Below are positions 19,956-29,205 of a stretch of DNA of 64,000 nucleotides, piece after piece (positions within the stretch are counted from its first letter, which is position 1; each line of letters begins with the position of its first letter). Origin of the DNA: Luteibacter sp. GTDB lineage: Bacteria > Pseudomonadota > Gammaproteobacteria > Xanthomonadales > Rhodanobacteraceae. The stretch lies in the NCBI RefSeq assembly GCF_009912395.1, contig NZ_WNDO01000017.1:60483-124482 (forward strand), given 5' to 3'. The position numbers and the translations under genes are program-made. The notes beneath the pieces are model-generated. The model worked only from the letters and a program-made list of their open reading frames with translations. It was not told the origin of the DNA and made no database searches.

Positions 19956-21443
19956 ATGTCTGTTTCCCTCACGCCCGCGCATCTGGACCGCCTTCCCCAC
20001 GGAGTGGACGCCCCGCCGTTCGATCGCCAGGCCATCACGGCCGGCATCGCACATATCGGTGTCGGCGCGTTTCATCGCGCCCATCTCGCCATCTACACGA
20101 ACCTCGTCCTCGCCGATGCGGATATGGCCGAGTGGGGCATCCTCGGCGTCAACCTGCTCGATCACGACAAGCCGCTGGCCGATGCCTTCAAGACGCAGGA
20201 TGGCCTGTATTCGGTGAGCGAATTCGATCCGCAGGGCGAGCGACGCACGCACGTCGTCGGTGCGATGGTCGACTACCTGCATGCCCCCACCGATGGCGCG
20301 GAGCGCGTGCTGGAGAGGCTGTCCGATCCGGCCATCCGCATCGTTTCGCTGACGATCACCGAAGGTGGTTACCTCATCGATGAACACGGCGTTTTTCGCC
20401 TGGACGACGATACGGTGGCCTACGACCTAAAGCACCCCGACGCGCCGAAGGGTGTGTTCGGCTTCATCGTGGGCGCGCTGGAACGGCGCCGCAAGAAAGG
20501 CACAGCGCCCTTCACTGTGATGTCGTGCGACAACCTCCGCCACAACGGTGCACAGGCGAAGAAAGCCGTGCTTGCGTTCGCCGCGGCGCGTTCCGCCGAA
20601 CTGGCCGCGTGGATCGACGCGAACGTGGATTTCCCCAACGCCATGGTCGATCGCATCACGCCGGCGACGACACCGAGCGTGCGCGACGAGATCAACGCCG
20701 CCACCGGTCTCGACGACCATGCACCGGTGATCTGCGAGGACTTCATCCAGTGGGTCCTGGAGGACCGGTTCCGCCAGGGACGCCCCGCATGGGAACGCCA
20801 CGGCGTGCAGGTCGTGGACGACGTGTCGCCCTACGAGGACGCCAAGATCCGCCTGCTCAACGGCTCGCACCAGATGCTTTCGTATCCCGCCTTCCTGTCC
20901 GGCCACCGGCGCGTGGACATCGCCGTGAAGGATCCGCTGTTCAACGCTTACCTTACCGATTTCCTCAACGACGACGCGGGCGCGTGGCTTACCTCGTTGC
21001 CGGGCATGGAACTTGGCCCCTACAAGAAAAAATTGCTCGATCGCTTCAGCAATGCATCCATCGCCGACCAGCTCGATCGCCTGTGCCTCGACGGTGGCTC
21101 GAAGATTCCCGGCTTCCTCGGGCCGACGATTCGCGCCTGCCTGGAGAACGGCAAGGATGCCCGCCGCCTCGCCTTCCTGCTGGCGGCCTTCGACCGCTAT
21201 GTGCGGGTCGGCAAGGATGACCACGGCGAGGCGTATCCGCTTCGCGAGCCCAACGCGATGCGCCTGGTGCAGCCTTTGATCGACAGCGACTCCAGCGACA
21301 CGCTGATCGAGAGCGTCGAACTGGTCGGGCCGTTACCGGCGAAGGACGAGCGCTTCCGCCGCCAGTACGGCATCTATGTGGCGGCGCTGGCACGCCAGGG
21401 CGTACGCAAGACGATGGAACAACTCGACAACCTGGTCGATTGA
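19956..21443 (+). CDS. Mannitol 2-dehydrogenase (long-chain polyol dehydrogenase)
   Basis: 495-residue NAD-dependent polyol dehydrogenase that oxidises D-mannitol (often also arabinitol or sorbitol) to the ketose. IAHIGVGAFHRAHLAIYTN is the N-terminal cofactor region. The catalytic K-x4-N-x2-H set lies in KIRLLNGSHQMLSYPAFL (K297, N302, H305), aligning with the lysine, asparagine and histidine of the Pseudomonas enzyme. It is the last gene of the transporter cluster. No fructokinase or xylulokinase gene follows here, so phosphorylation of the ketose must use a kinase encoded elsewhere. Confidence 0.93.
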   Translation: MSVSLTPAHLDRLPHGVDAPPFDRQAITAGIAHIGVGAFHRAHLAIYTNLVLADADMAEWGILGVNLLDHDKPLADAFKTQDGLYSVSEFDPQGERRTHVVGAMVDYLHAPTDGAERVLERLSDPAIRIVSLTITEGGYLIDEHGVFRLDDDTVAYDLKHPDAPKGVFGFIVGALERRRKKGTAPFTVMSCDNLRHNGAQAKKAVLAFAAARSAELAAWIDANVDFPNAMVDRITPATTPSVRDEINAATGLDDHAPVICEDFIQWVLEDRFRQGRPAWERHGVQVVDDVSPYEDAKIRLLNGSHQMLSYPAFLSGHRRVDIAVKDPLFNAYLTDFLNDDAGAWLTSLPGMELGPYKKKLLDRFSNASIADQLDRLCLDGGSKIPGFLGPTIRACLENGKDARRLAFLLAAFDRYVRVGKDDHGEAYPLREPNAMRLVQPLIDSDSSDTLIESVELVGPLPAKDERFRRQYGIYVAALARQGVRKTMEQLDNLVD

Positions 21444-21533
21444 CGTCTACTCGCGCTACACAGGGCGTTTCCGGGAGTTTCACCGGACCGCTTCCAGCAT
21501 GGTCGCCTCACCGAAGCGAACGGGAGCGATACC

Positions 21534-21695
21534 ATGCCTTACACCCCCACCAATCCCCAGCCGCCCTTCGCCGAGCCGGGCAAGAACCGACCGGAAGACG
21601 AGATCCGCCAGCCGGGCAGCTACAAGCCGGAACGCGATGTGGATCCCGAGCCACCGGCCAACGATGACCCGGTCGAGCCCGCCGAACCGAAGTGA
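21534..21695 (+). CDS. Proline-rich acidic miniprotein, 53 aa, unknown function
   Basis: A short ORF with GGGAGCG upstream of ATG 21534. The 53-residue product has about 15 prolines and many Asp/Glu, begins MPYTPTNPQPPFAEPGKNRP and ends NDDPVEPAEPK. It has no signal peptide, membrane segment or cysteine and is probably disordered and cytoplasmic. A terminator hairpin follows the stop within 10 bases, which supports it as a real transcription unit. I do not recognise its family. Confidence 0.6.
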   Translation: MPYTPTNPQPPFAEPGKNRPEDEIRQPGSYKPERDVDPEPPANDDPVEPAEPK

Positions 21696-21701
21696 TGAAA
21701 C

Positions 21702-21724
21702 AGGGCGCCCGTGGGCGCCCTTTT
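21702..21724 (+). terminator. Intrinsic terminator after the 53-aa miniprotein
   Basis: GGGCGCCC-gt-GGGCGCCC (21703-21720) followed by TTTT. The T run touches the stop codon of the convergent membrane-protein gene. Confidence 0.75.
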
Positions 21725-23970
21725 CAATTCCGTTTCGCGGACAGGCGGTCCCAGGCGTGGGCAACCATGCGCCACGGGTGAAAGGTGAAGCGCAATCGAT
21801 GAGTACCCGCCGGTACGCAGACGGCCCGGAACATGCCGTTCGCCCGGTGGATCGGAACCGGCTCGCCGTCAATATCCGCACCCCAACCCGGGTGGTCGAG
21901 TTCGCCCGCCACGACCCAGCCTCCGGCCACGGACGTCGTCCGGAGTTCCTGGCGCGTATGGGCCAACTGAAGCGTCTGCACGCTCACGTCCCCCGTGCAG
22001 GTGGACGAGGCCATCGCGGCTTCGGTGCGATCGTCTTCGTCCCGCGGCGTCAGCCACAGGGCTTTCGAAAAGTCCGTGGCCGTGAAGGCCTCCAGATCCG
22101 GTAGTTCGCCGACCTTCAGCAGGTGGACGTCGGTGGGGGCCAGGAATCGCGCGTATGCGGCATCGTTCTGCCAGATATCGAGATGGGGATAGGACTGCAC
22201 CTTGCGATAGCTGGGCGGCGGAAGATAAGTCGGCGACTGGTCCTCATCGCCAATCACCAGATAGCGCACACCCAGCAGGTCATCCAGCCGCGCCGACGGC
22301 GATGCGTTATACGGGGAACCGGGTGATGGTGCATTGCTGCTCTCACGCGGACCGTACCAGGTCTCGTAGAGGGCATACCTCAGCGGGTTGTATCCCTGTG
22401 TGGAGGCGATATGCGGCAGCACTCCCATGTTGTCCCAGATCGTCGTGGTATGTTGCGTGGCGATGCGACCGGCGGGGGAGCCATCCTCGCTGGCGAGCGC
22501 CCCAGACAGATAATCGACAGCGGGATGCGATGCATAGCGCGCTGCGCCGTTGCCCGATGTATTGAACGTGCCGTTGAGATTGAAACTTCTATAGTCGGCC
22601 GCCAGCAACGCCACGATCCAGAGCGCGGTACGCCACTCTGTCCCGGGCGTCCTCAGGCGCCAGAGCGCGAGACCACCGACGATCACCGCCAGCAGGGGCG
22701 CACCATGCGGCGCAAGCCTGCAAAGCGCGGCGATCAACGCAAGCCATACGGTCGCAATGACCAGGAGCGTCGTCACCTCCCGTCGCGAACGCAGGTCGAT
22801 GTAGCTGGCGCCGATGGCGGCCAGGAACGCCAGCGCGAAGTTGAGCACATAGGCCGCATCGGAAGGGCGGCGGAAATGCGTCAGCCCGGGTAGCCAGGAA
22901 TACAACCAGCCGTAGACGGGTGTATGGGTACCCAGCATGTAGACGACGGCCAACCCGGATAGTCCGGCGAAGCACGCGATCGTGCGGCGGTGCGCGGCGG
23001 ATCGCCACGCCCTTCCCAGGGCGAATAGCATCAGCAGCGGAACCACGCCGATATACAGGAAGGACTGCACCGGGTCGATCGGCGCCGCACGAAAGTCACG
23101 CATGCCGTCGTAGGCGTTCGGGTTGAGCAGGAAGAGGAAGGCCCGGTAGTCCAGTGAGCCATCCGTCGCGAGCGATAAGGCCATGTCGCTGCGATTGGAC
23201 AGGCTAAGCGACGCCCAGCTGAAGACCAGCTGCGGCAAGCCCAGCGCAAGCGCGACCACCAACGCCACGAGAACGCCCCCGACGGTACGCCAGCGCCAGC
23301 CCGCACCTTCACTACGCCAGGCCCGCGCCAAGGCGACACAGGCGTAAGCGACGATGACCAGCACGAAGAGATAGGTCACCTGGACCAGTTGGGTGACCAT
23401 CGCCCCGGCCGCCAGTCCCAACAGGCAACCCCGACCGATACCCGGCCGCGCGATCAAGTGGCGCAACGCCAGCAGGACCAGCGGCACGTAGGCATACGCG
23501 ATGACGATCGGCGTGTGCTCGAGGCGCGAGGCGGCAACGCCGCCTGCCATGAACACGGTGGCCCCGACCAGCGCGCCCAGTGCGTTCGCACCATGACGGC
23601 GCAGCAATGCGAGCATCGCGGCACCGCCCAGGAGCACATGCAACAGGATGCCCCAGGCGAACCAGTGAGCACTGGGGTGGGCCAGCAACAGCATCCAGCC
23701 CATCAACAGCGGCGAGAACAGCATGCCCTGGGGATCGCCGATCTGGGCGTAACCGCCATAGATATAGGGATTCCACCACGGGGCGATGCCCGACCGCAGG
23801 CTATGCGCATTGAAGTAGACGGTGGGATAGAACTGGTCGAGCGCGTCCCACGGCAACACCTTGCCCCAGACCAGGACGGTGAAGTTCAACGCGAGCCAGA
23901 CGATGGACAGAATCAGTAACAGGCGGCGGTAAGAGGTCTTGTCCTTGATCACTTGGGGTGCCGGTAGCAT
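21724..23970 (-). CDS. YfhO-family large integral membrane protein
   Basis: 748 residues. The N-terminal two thirds hold a dozen or so hydrophobic segments, starting with RRLLLILSIVWLALNFTVLVWGKVLPWD. An early WDALDQFYPTVYF segment is followed by PWWNPYIYGGYAQIGDPQGM. This matches the bacterial YfhO/GT-C-like proteins, which in some species act in lipid-linked sugar transfer. The C-terminal ~250 residues are soluble and probably extracytoplasmic, rich in beta-like segments (ARLDDLLGVRYLVIGDE). No glycan gene cluster surrounds it, so its substrate is unknown. I chose ATG 23970, the only Met just ahead of the first membrane helix; a longer open frame upstream overlaps ubiA antisense and is a shadow. 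Confidence 0.75.
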   Translation of the reverse strand: MLPAPQVIKDKTSYRRLLLILSIVWLALNFTVLVWGKVLPWDALDQFYPTVYFNAHSLRSGIAPWWNPYIYGGYAQIGDPQGMLFSPLLMGWMLLLAHPSAHWFAWGILLHVLLGGAAMLALLRRHGANALGALVGATVFMAGGVAASRLEHTPIVIAYAYVPLVLLALRHLIARPGIGRGCLLGLAAGAMVTQLVQVTYLFVLVIVAYACVALARAWRSEGAGWRWRTVGGVLVALVVALALGLPQLVFSWASLSLSNRSDMALSLATDGSLDYRAFLFLLNPNAYDGMRDFRAAPIDPVQSFLYIGVVPLLMLFALGRAWRSAAHRRTIACFAGLSGLAVVYMLGTHTPVYGWLYSWLPGLTHFRRPSDAAYVLNFALAFLAAIGASYIDLRSRREVTTLLVIATVWLALIAALCRLAPHGAPLLAVIVGGLALWRLRTPGTEWRTALWIVALLAADYRSFNLNGTFNTSGNGAARYASHPAVDYLSGALASEDGSPAGRIATQHTTTIWDNMGVLPHIASTQGYNPLRYALYETWYGPRESSNAPSPGSPYNASPSARLDDLLGVRYLVIGDEDQSPTYLPPPSYRKVQSYPHLDIWQNDAAYARFLAPTDVHLLKVGELPDLEAFTATDFSKALWLTPRDEDDRTEAAMASSTCTGDVSVQTLQLAHTRQELRTTSVAGGWVVAGELDHPGWGADIDGEPVPIHRANGMFRAVCVPAGTHRLRFTFHPWRMVAHAWDRLSAKRN

Positions 23971-24048
23971 CGCGATGGGCGGCAAGTGTAAGACAAGAAC
24001 TTGCGGACGCCCCTGTGGTGCCCCAGCACGACCGGCTAGACTTCGCGG

Positions 24049-25056
24049 ATGAGTCCCGCCTCCAAGAAACCTTCCTCCCGCCGCAAGGCGACGCCTTCGG
24101 TGCGCAAGACCGTCGCGCCGGCGCCCGTCGTACGGCCCGCCGACGCGTCCACCCGCGCCGAGCGCGTGCTGGCGTTCCTGTTGCGCGGCATGGCGGTGAA
24201 TCGCCGCGACAAGCTTTATGCCTTTCTCCAGCTCACCCGTATGGATCGCCCCATCGGCGCCTTGCTGCTGCTGTGGCCGACCTGGTGGGCGTTGTGGCTG
24301 GCGGCGAAGGATTTCCCGCCCGTGGGCCCGCTGGTCATCTTCACCCTTGGCGTGTTCGCGATGCGCGCGGCCGGCTGCGCGATCAACGATTACGCCGATC
24401 GCAAGCTCGACCCCCAGGTGGCTCGCACCGCCGGCCGGCCCATCGCTAGCGGGCGCGTGACGCCCCGCGAAGCCCTGTACGTGTTCTTCGGCCTGCTCGC
24501 CTTCGCCTTCGTGCTGGTGCTGTTCACCAACCGGCTCACGATCCTGCTCTCGTTCGCGGGCGCGGCGCTGGCGGCGGCCTATCCGTTCACCAAGCGCTAC
24601 ACCCACCTGCCGCAGGTGGTGCTGGGTGCGGCGTTCGGCTGGTCGATCCCCATGGCTTTCGCCGCGGTCGGTGACAGCGTGCCACCGGTGGCGTGGCTGC
24701 TGTTCATCGCCAACATCATCTGGTCGGTCGTCTACGACACCGAGTACGCGATGGTGGATCGCGATGACGACATCAAGGCCGGCGCCAAGTCCACGGCGAT
24801 ACTGTTCGCGGATGCCGACCTGGTGATCATCGGCATCCTCATGGCGACCTTCCTGTTGGCGATGCTGCTCGTCGGCACGCGCTCGGGGCTCGGCTGGCCT
24901 TACTGGATCGGCATGCTCGCCACCGCCGCCCTGTTCGCGTACCAGCAGTGGATCATGCGCGATCGGGCCCGTGACGCCTGCCTGACGGCCTTTCGTAACA
25001 ACAACTGGGTAGGGCTCGCACTCTGGGTAGGCATCGTGCTCGCCCTGGCGCTCTGA
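24049..25056 (+). CDS. ubiA: 4-hydroxybenzoate polyprenyltransferase
   Basis: Membrane prenyltransferase that attaches the polyprenyl tail to 4-hydroxybenzoate in ubiquinone synthesis. Both aspartate-rich motifs are present, NDYADRKLDPQVARTAGRP and YDTEYAMVDRDDD, with about eight hydrophobic helices. The protein is 335 residues from ATG 24049, longer than the usual ~290, because of a basic, proline-rich N-terminal ~45 residues before MAVNRRDKLYAFLQLTRMDRP. ATG 24190 would give a normal length. Confidence 0.93.
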   Translation: MSPASKKPSSRRKATPSVRKTVAPAPVVRPADASTRAERVLAFLLRGMAVNRRDKLYAFLQLTRMDRPIGALLLLWPTWWALWLAAKDFPPVGPLVIFTLGVFAMRAAGCAINDYADRKLDPQVARTAGRPIASGRVTPREALYVFFGLLAFAFVLVLFTNRLTILLSFAGAALAAAYPFTKRYTHLPQVVLGAAFGWSIPMAFAAVGDSVPPVAWLLFIANIIWSVVYDTEYAMVDRDDDIKAGAKSTAILFADADLVIIGILMATFLLAMLLVGTRSGLGWPYWIGMLATAALFAYQQWIMRDRARDACLTAFRNNNWVGLALWVGIVLALAL

Positions 25057-25095
25057 GCGTCATCGTTTCATTCGCTGAAGGAGCGGAGTGGCGCG

Positions 25096-25806
25096 TCAGG
25101 ACAGTCCCGTGCGAGCCAGCGCCCAGACATCCACGCGCTTCGCACCCGCGTCACGCAGTGCATCGACACAGGCCGCTAGCGTCGCGCCGGTGGTCATGAC
25201 ATCGTCGACCACGGCGACGTGATCGACACGCAATGGCTTCGTCGCCACGAAGGCACCATGTACGTTCCGCGCGCGTGACACCGCATCGAGTTCGCTTTGC
25301 GCTTCCGTCGCCCGATGCCTTCGCAACGCATCGCGGAGTACCGGGATACCGTACCGCCGCGCCACCGGCCGCACCAGCTCGAGCGACTGGTTGAAACCAC
25401 GCGACCGCAACCTCGCCCTATGCAGTGGCACAGGCACAAGGGCCTCAGGCAACGCGGGGGGCGCACCGGAGCGCACCCAGCACATCGACAACGTCCGTCC
25501 GGCGGCGAGGCTTCCACCGAATTTGAACCGACTCTCCAAGCGGTCGATAGGCGTGTCGTAGCGATAAGGAACCCAGATGGCGTCCCACGGGCGGAGATGC
25601 TTCTGGCAGGCGCCACACATGGCGACATCGCGAACCAGTGGCAGGGCACACCGCTGGCAGCGCACCTCGTTGCGTGGCAAGGCGGCAAGGCAGCCTTCGC
25701 ACAGTTCGACGCCATCATGGCCCTCGTCGCCGCAGGCCATGCAGCGCGGCGGCAGGACGAACCGCCCCGCCACCGCCATGACGCGTTTCAAAAAGGACGC
25801 GTCCAT
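25096..25806 (-). CDS. comF: ComF-family phosphoribosyltransferase-like protein
   Basis: 236 residues. The N-terminal third has paired cysteine motifs (PPRCMACGDEG, CEGC, CQRCALPL, CGACQ), a probable zinc-binding region. The C-terminal part is a type I phosphoribosyltransferase domain with VAVVDDVMTTGATLAACVDALRDAGAKRV, the PRPP-binding signature. ComF proteins are linked to natural transformation (ssDNA uptake or processing) in several bacteria; no other competence gene is adjacent. It converges on ubiA. Confidence 0.9.
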   Translation of the reverse strand: MDASFLKRVMAVAGRFVLPPRCMACGDEGHDGVELCEGCLAALPRNEVRCQRCALPLVRDVAMCGACQKHLRPWDAIWVPYRYDTPIDRLESRFKFGGSLAAGRTLSMCWVRSGAPPALPEALVPVPLHRARLRSRGFNQSLELVRPVARRYGIPVLRDALRRHRATEAQSELDAVSRARNVHGAFVATKPLRVDHVAVVDDVMTTGATLAACVDALRDAGAKRVDVWALARTGLS

Positions 25807-25818
25807 GCGTCGCCTCGC

Positions 25819-26025
25819 TCAGTCGCCGCGCTTGTACATCGCCGCGTCGACGATCGACCACAGGTGGATGATCCAGCCCAGCCAGACCACCCAGAGCACC
25901 GCGGCCAGCACGAACATGATGAGCGCCTTGAATACCCATCCCTGTACCAGCTGATCCAGACCGGGAATGAAGAAGCTGCAGATGGCGGCGAGGACGTTGC
26001 CGCTGCTTCCCTGACCTTCGCTCAT
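25819..26025 (-). CDS. Small two-helix membrane protein
   Basis: 68 residues from ATG 26025, which has AGGAG at the right distance; the longer open frame adds unconserved-looking sequence. After MSEGQGSSGN come LAAICSFFIPGLDQLVQGWV and ALIMFVLAAVLWVVWLGWIIHLWSIVDAAMYK, suggesting two membrane segments. The pattern (FFIPGLDQL, then a helix, then WSIVDA) resembles small TM2-like membrane proteins. It lies 12 bases upstream of comF on the same strand. Function unknown. Confidence 0.75.
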   Translation of the reverse strand: MSEGQGSSGNVLAAICSFFIPGLDQLVQGWVFKALIMFVLAAVLWVVWLGWIIHLWSIVDAAMYKRGD

Positions 26026-26139
26026 GGGGGCACTCCTGATGGGGGGACGACCCCATGGTATGCCCGCATGACAGGTCGGGCAGGGGGCGCCCCGCCTGCC
26101 GTTAAGCGGGCGGAAGGGACGCGGCATGTCGGCCGGCAA

Positions 26140-26171
26140 TGTAAACCTTGATCAATTCATCAAAGTTGACA
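26140..26171 (+). promoter_or_regulatory. BirA-type biotin operator upstream of bioB
   Basis: TGTAAACC at 26140-26147 and AGTTGACA at 26164-26171 form an imperfect inverted repeat separated by 16 bases, the same half-site spacing as the enterobacterial bio operator. The right half-site contains the -35 hexamer TTGACA, so bound BirA-biotinyl-AMP would block the promoter. The half-sites and spacing are seen; BirA binding is inferred. Confidence 0.75.
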
Positions 26172-26194
26172 GTAAAAAGGGGCCCACCGATACT
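26166..26194 (+). promoter_or_regulatory. bioB promoter
   Basis: TTGACA at 26166-26171, a 17-base spacer, and GATACT at 26189-26194. The start point would lie near 26201, about 20 bases before the bioB ATG. The ribosome-binding GGGAG lies at about 26211-26215. Confidence 0.7.
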
Positions 26195-26220
26195 CCGCGC
26201 CTTCACAACGGGAGTTCCCC

Positions 26221-27228
26221 ATGACCGCAGCCATCCGCCACGACTGGTCCCGTGAAGAGGTAGAGCATCTCTTCGCCTTGCCCTTCAACGACCTGCTGTT
26301 CCAGGCGCAGACCGTCCACCGGCAGTACCACGACGCCAACGCCGTGCAGGTGTCGACCCTGCTGTCGATCAAGACCGGCGGGTGCCCGGAAGACTGCGCC
26401 TATTGTCCGCAGGCGGCCCGCTACGCCACGGGCGTGAAGGCCGAGAAGCTGATGAGCGTCGAGGCCGTGGTGGCGCGCGCGCAGGCCGCGAAGGACGCCG
26501 GTGCCAGCCGCTTCTGCATGGGCGCCGCATGGCGCTCGCCGAAGGACCGCGACGTGGCAAAGGTGGCCGAGATCGTGAGCGCCGTGAAGGCCCTGGGCCT
26601 GCAGACCTGCGCGACGCTGGGCATGCTGAGCCGCCCGCAGGCCGACACGCTGAAGTCCGCCGGCCTGGATTTCTACAACCACAACATCGACACGGCGCCG
26701 GAGCTCTACGGCGACATCATCCACACCCGCGAGATGCAGGATCGCTTCGACACGCTGGACCACGTGCGTGGCGCGGGCCTGAAGACCTGCTGCGGCGGCA
26801 TCGTGGGCATGGGCGAGTCGCGTTCGCAACGCTGCGCCCTGCTGATGACGCTGGCCAACCTTCCCGAACATCCGGAATCGGTGCCGATCAACCGCCTCGT
26901 ACGCGTACCGGGCACCCCCCTGGAACACGCCGAAGACCTCGATCCGTTCGAATTCGTCCGCAGCATCGCCGTCGCCCGCATCATCATGCCTGCCTCGGTG
27001 GTGCGTCTTTCGGCCGGTCGCGAAACGATGGACGACGCCCTCCAGGCGCTGTGCTTCGCCGCCGGCGCAAACTCGATCTTCTATGGCGAGAAGCTGCTGG
27101 TCACCGGCAACCCGGAAGCCGAGCGCGACCGTCGCCTGTTCGCCCGCCTGGGCCTGAAACCCATGGACGTCGAAGTCGAACCGGGCACCGTGCACGCCGA
27201 CATCCTCGAGCACGTGCACGCCGCGTGA
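26221..27228 (+). CDS. bioB: Biotin synthase
   Basis: Radical-SAM enzyme (335 residues) that inserts sulfur into dethiobiotin. The radical-SAM cluster ligands are C55, C59 and C62 in [12 protein letters not shown]. The auxiliary [2Fe-2S] region is represented by the conserved MGAAWRSPK and later cysteine/arginine segments ([36 protein letters not shown]). First gene of the operon behind the BirA-type operator; bioF overlaps its stop. Confidence 0.97.
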   Translation: MTAAIRHDWSREEVEHLFALPFNDLLFQAQTVHRQYHDANAVQVSTLLSIKTGGCPEDCAYCPQAARYATGVKAEKLMSVEAVVARAQAAKDAGASRFCMGAAWRSPKDRDVAKVAEIVSAVKALGLQTCATLGMLSRPQADTLKSAGLDFYNHNIDTAPELYGDIIHTREMQDRFDTLDHVRGAGLKTCCGGIVGMGESRSQRCALLMTLANLPEHPESVPINRLVRVPGTPLEHAEDLDPFEFVRSIAVARIIMPASVVRLSAGRETMDDALQALCFAAGANSIFYGEKLLVTGNPEAERDRRLFARLGLKPMDVEVEPGTVHADILEHVHAA

Positions 27229-28439
27229 GTCGGCCTGACCTTCGCGCACGCATCGAGTCGGCAAGGGCCCGTCGCGAGCGCGAGGGACTGCTGCGCCGCC
27301 TGCGGACCGCCGATGCCCTGCCGGGCGGACGGCGTCTCGTGGGCGGTGGCCGCATCCTCACGGACTTCTGCGGCAACGATTATCTCGGCCTCGCTAGTCA
27401 CCGCGACCTGCTCGCGGCACTCACGCGCGCGGCCAGTGCGGAAGGCATCGGCACGGGCGCCGCGCACCTCGTATCGGGGCACCGTCGCGAACATGCGGCG
27501 CTGGAGGAGGAGCTGGCCGACTGGACGGGGCGCGAGCGGGCGCTGGTCTTCTCGACCGGCGTGATGGCCAACCTCGGCTGCCTGCAGGCCTTGCTCGGCG
27601 CCGGCGCGCCCGGCAAGACCGACGCCGTGTGCGTGCAGGACAAGCTCAACCACGCCAGCCTCATCGACGGCGCGCAGTTGGCCGGTGCCGAACTGCTGCG
27701 CTACCCGCATGCCGATGCGGAGGCTGCCGCGCGTCGCCTCGACAGCCGCCCCGATCGCCCGGCGCTGCTGGCCACCGACGGAGTGTTCAGCATGGACGGC
27801 GATATCGCCCCGTTGGCCGACCTCGCCCAGGTCTGCGCCGAACGTGGTGCGCTGCTTTATGTGGACGACGCCCACGGCCTGGGCGTGCTTGGCCCGGAAG
27901 GCGCGGGCGCCGTCGCGGCCGCAGGCCTCGGTGTGCGCGAGGTACCGCTGCTGATGGGCACGCTGGGCAAGGCGCTGGGCTGCGCGGGCGCCTTCGTCGC
28001 GGGCGACGCGACGCTGATCGACGCGATCATGCAGTTCGCCCGCAGCTACATCTATACGACCGCCCAGCCGGCGGCGCTGGCCGCCGCCACGCGGGCCGCC
28101 GTGCATCTCGCCCGTACGGACCGCGACGGTCGGCGCGACCGTCTGCACGCGAATATCGCCCGGTTCCGGGCGGGCGCCGCCCAATTGGGCCTGCCGCTGA
28201 TGCCATCGACCACCGCCATCCAGCCCCTCTGGATCGGCTCCGCCGAGGCGGCGACCGAGGCCGCACGGTGGCTGGAAGCGGAAGGATTCCTTGTCGTGAC
28301 CATCCGGCCGCCCACCGTGCCGCAGGGCGGATCGCGCCTGCGTATCACGCTGTCGGCCGCCCATGCCCCGGACCGGATCGACGCCTTGCTGGATGCCCTG
28401 GGCCGCCTGCCGCGCCCCACCGAGGCCACGGCCGTATAA
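27225..28439 (+). CDS. bioF: 8-amino-7-oxononanoate synthase
   Basis: PLP-dependent alpha-oxoamine synthase (404 residues) that condenses pimeloyl-ACP with alanine. [27 protein letters not shown], the PLP-aspartate region [15 protein letters not shown] and the Schiff-base lysine segment [14 protein letters not shown] are all present. The start is GTG 27225, overlapping the bioB stop (GTGA) and giving a normal-length N-terminus. Confidence 0.95.
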   Translation: MSRPDLRARIESARARREREGLLRRLRTADALPGGRRLVGGGRILTDFCGNDYLGLASHRDLLAALTRAASAEGIGTGAAHLVSGHRREHAALEEELADWTGRERALVFSTGVMANLGCLQALLGAGAPGKTDAVCVQDKLNHASLIDGAQLAGAELLRYPHADAEAAARRLDSRPDRPALLATDGVFSMDGDIAPLADLAQVCAERGALLYVDDAHGLGVLGPEGAGAVAAAGLGVREVPLLMGTLGKALGCAGAFVAGDATLIDAIMQFARSYIYTTAQPAALAAATRAAVHLARTDRDGRRDRLHANIARFRAGAAQLGLPLMPSTTAIQPLWIGSAEAATEAARWLEAEGFLVVTIRPPTVPQGGSRLRITLSAAHAPDRIDALLDALGRLPRPTEATAV

Positions 28440-28461
28440 TGGCCGGCCGCAGGCCCCACGC

Positions 28462-29205
28462 ATGTTCATGTCGATCCTCAACATTTCCGCCTATAAGTTC
28501 GTCGCCCTCGACGACCTCGCGGAGCTGCGCGCCCGCATCGTCGAGCGCTGCGACGCCCTGGCACTGAAAGGCACGATCCTGCTCGCCCCCGAGGGCATCA
28601 ACCTATTCCTCGCCGCGCCGGCAGACGCCGTGCATGCGTTCGTCGCTTGGCTGCATGCCGATCCGCGCTTCGCCGACATCGCGCCGAAGGAGAGCTGGTC
28701 CGACGCGCCTCCGTTCGCGCGCATGCGCGTGCGGTTGAAGAAGGAAATCATCACGATGCGCGCCCCCGCGATCCGTCCGGAAGCGGGCCGTGCGCCGCAC
28801 GTGATGCCCGTGGACCTGCGGCGCTGGCTCGACCAGGGCCACGACGACGCGGGTCGCGAGGTGGTGCTGCTCGATACACGCAACGACTATGAAGTCGCCG
28901 CCGGTACGTTCGAGAACACGGTCGAGTACGGCCTGGACAGCTTTACCGGCTTCCCTGGCGCCGTGGCCGCCGATCGCGCCCGCTTCGAAGGCAAGACCGT
29001 GGTCTCGTTCTGCACGGGCGGCATCCGCTGCGAAAAGGCGGCGATCCATATGCGCGACATCGGCATCGAGAACGTCTTCCAGTTGGAAGGCGGCATCCTG
29101 AAGTATTTCGAGGAAGTCGGCGGCGCGCACTGGCGCGGCGACTGCTTCGTGTTCGACGGCCGTGGCGCCGTCGATCCCGCCCTCGCACCGAGCGGCGACG
29201 CATGA
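28462..29205 (+). CDS. trhO: tRNA uridine(34) hydroxylase TrhO, rhodanese-like
   Basis: 247 residues of the UPF0176/YceA family. It has an N-terminal acylphosphatase-like half ([16 protein letters not shown]) and a C-terminal rhodanese domain with the active-site loop [12 protein letters not shown] (C184, C190). TrhO hydroxylates U34 of certain tRNAs using oxygen, the precursor step to 5-methoxyuridine. It sits between bioF and bioH, 22 bases after bioF, and its stop overlaps bioH, so it is transcribed as part of the biotin operon. ATG 28462 or 28468 could be the start; neither has a strong Shine-Dalgarno. Confidence 0.9.
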   Translation: MFMSILNISAYKFVALDDLAELRARIVERCDALALKGTILLAPEGINLFLAAPADAVHAFVAWLHADPRFADIAPKESWSDAPPFARMRVRLKKEIITMRAPAIRPEAGRAPHVMPVDLRRWLDQGHDDAGREVVLLDTRNDYEVAAGTFENTVEYGLDSFTGFPGAVAADRARFEGKTVVSFCTGGIRCEKAAIHMRDIGIENVFQLEGGILKYFEEVGGAHWRGDCFVFDGRGAVDPALAPSGDA

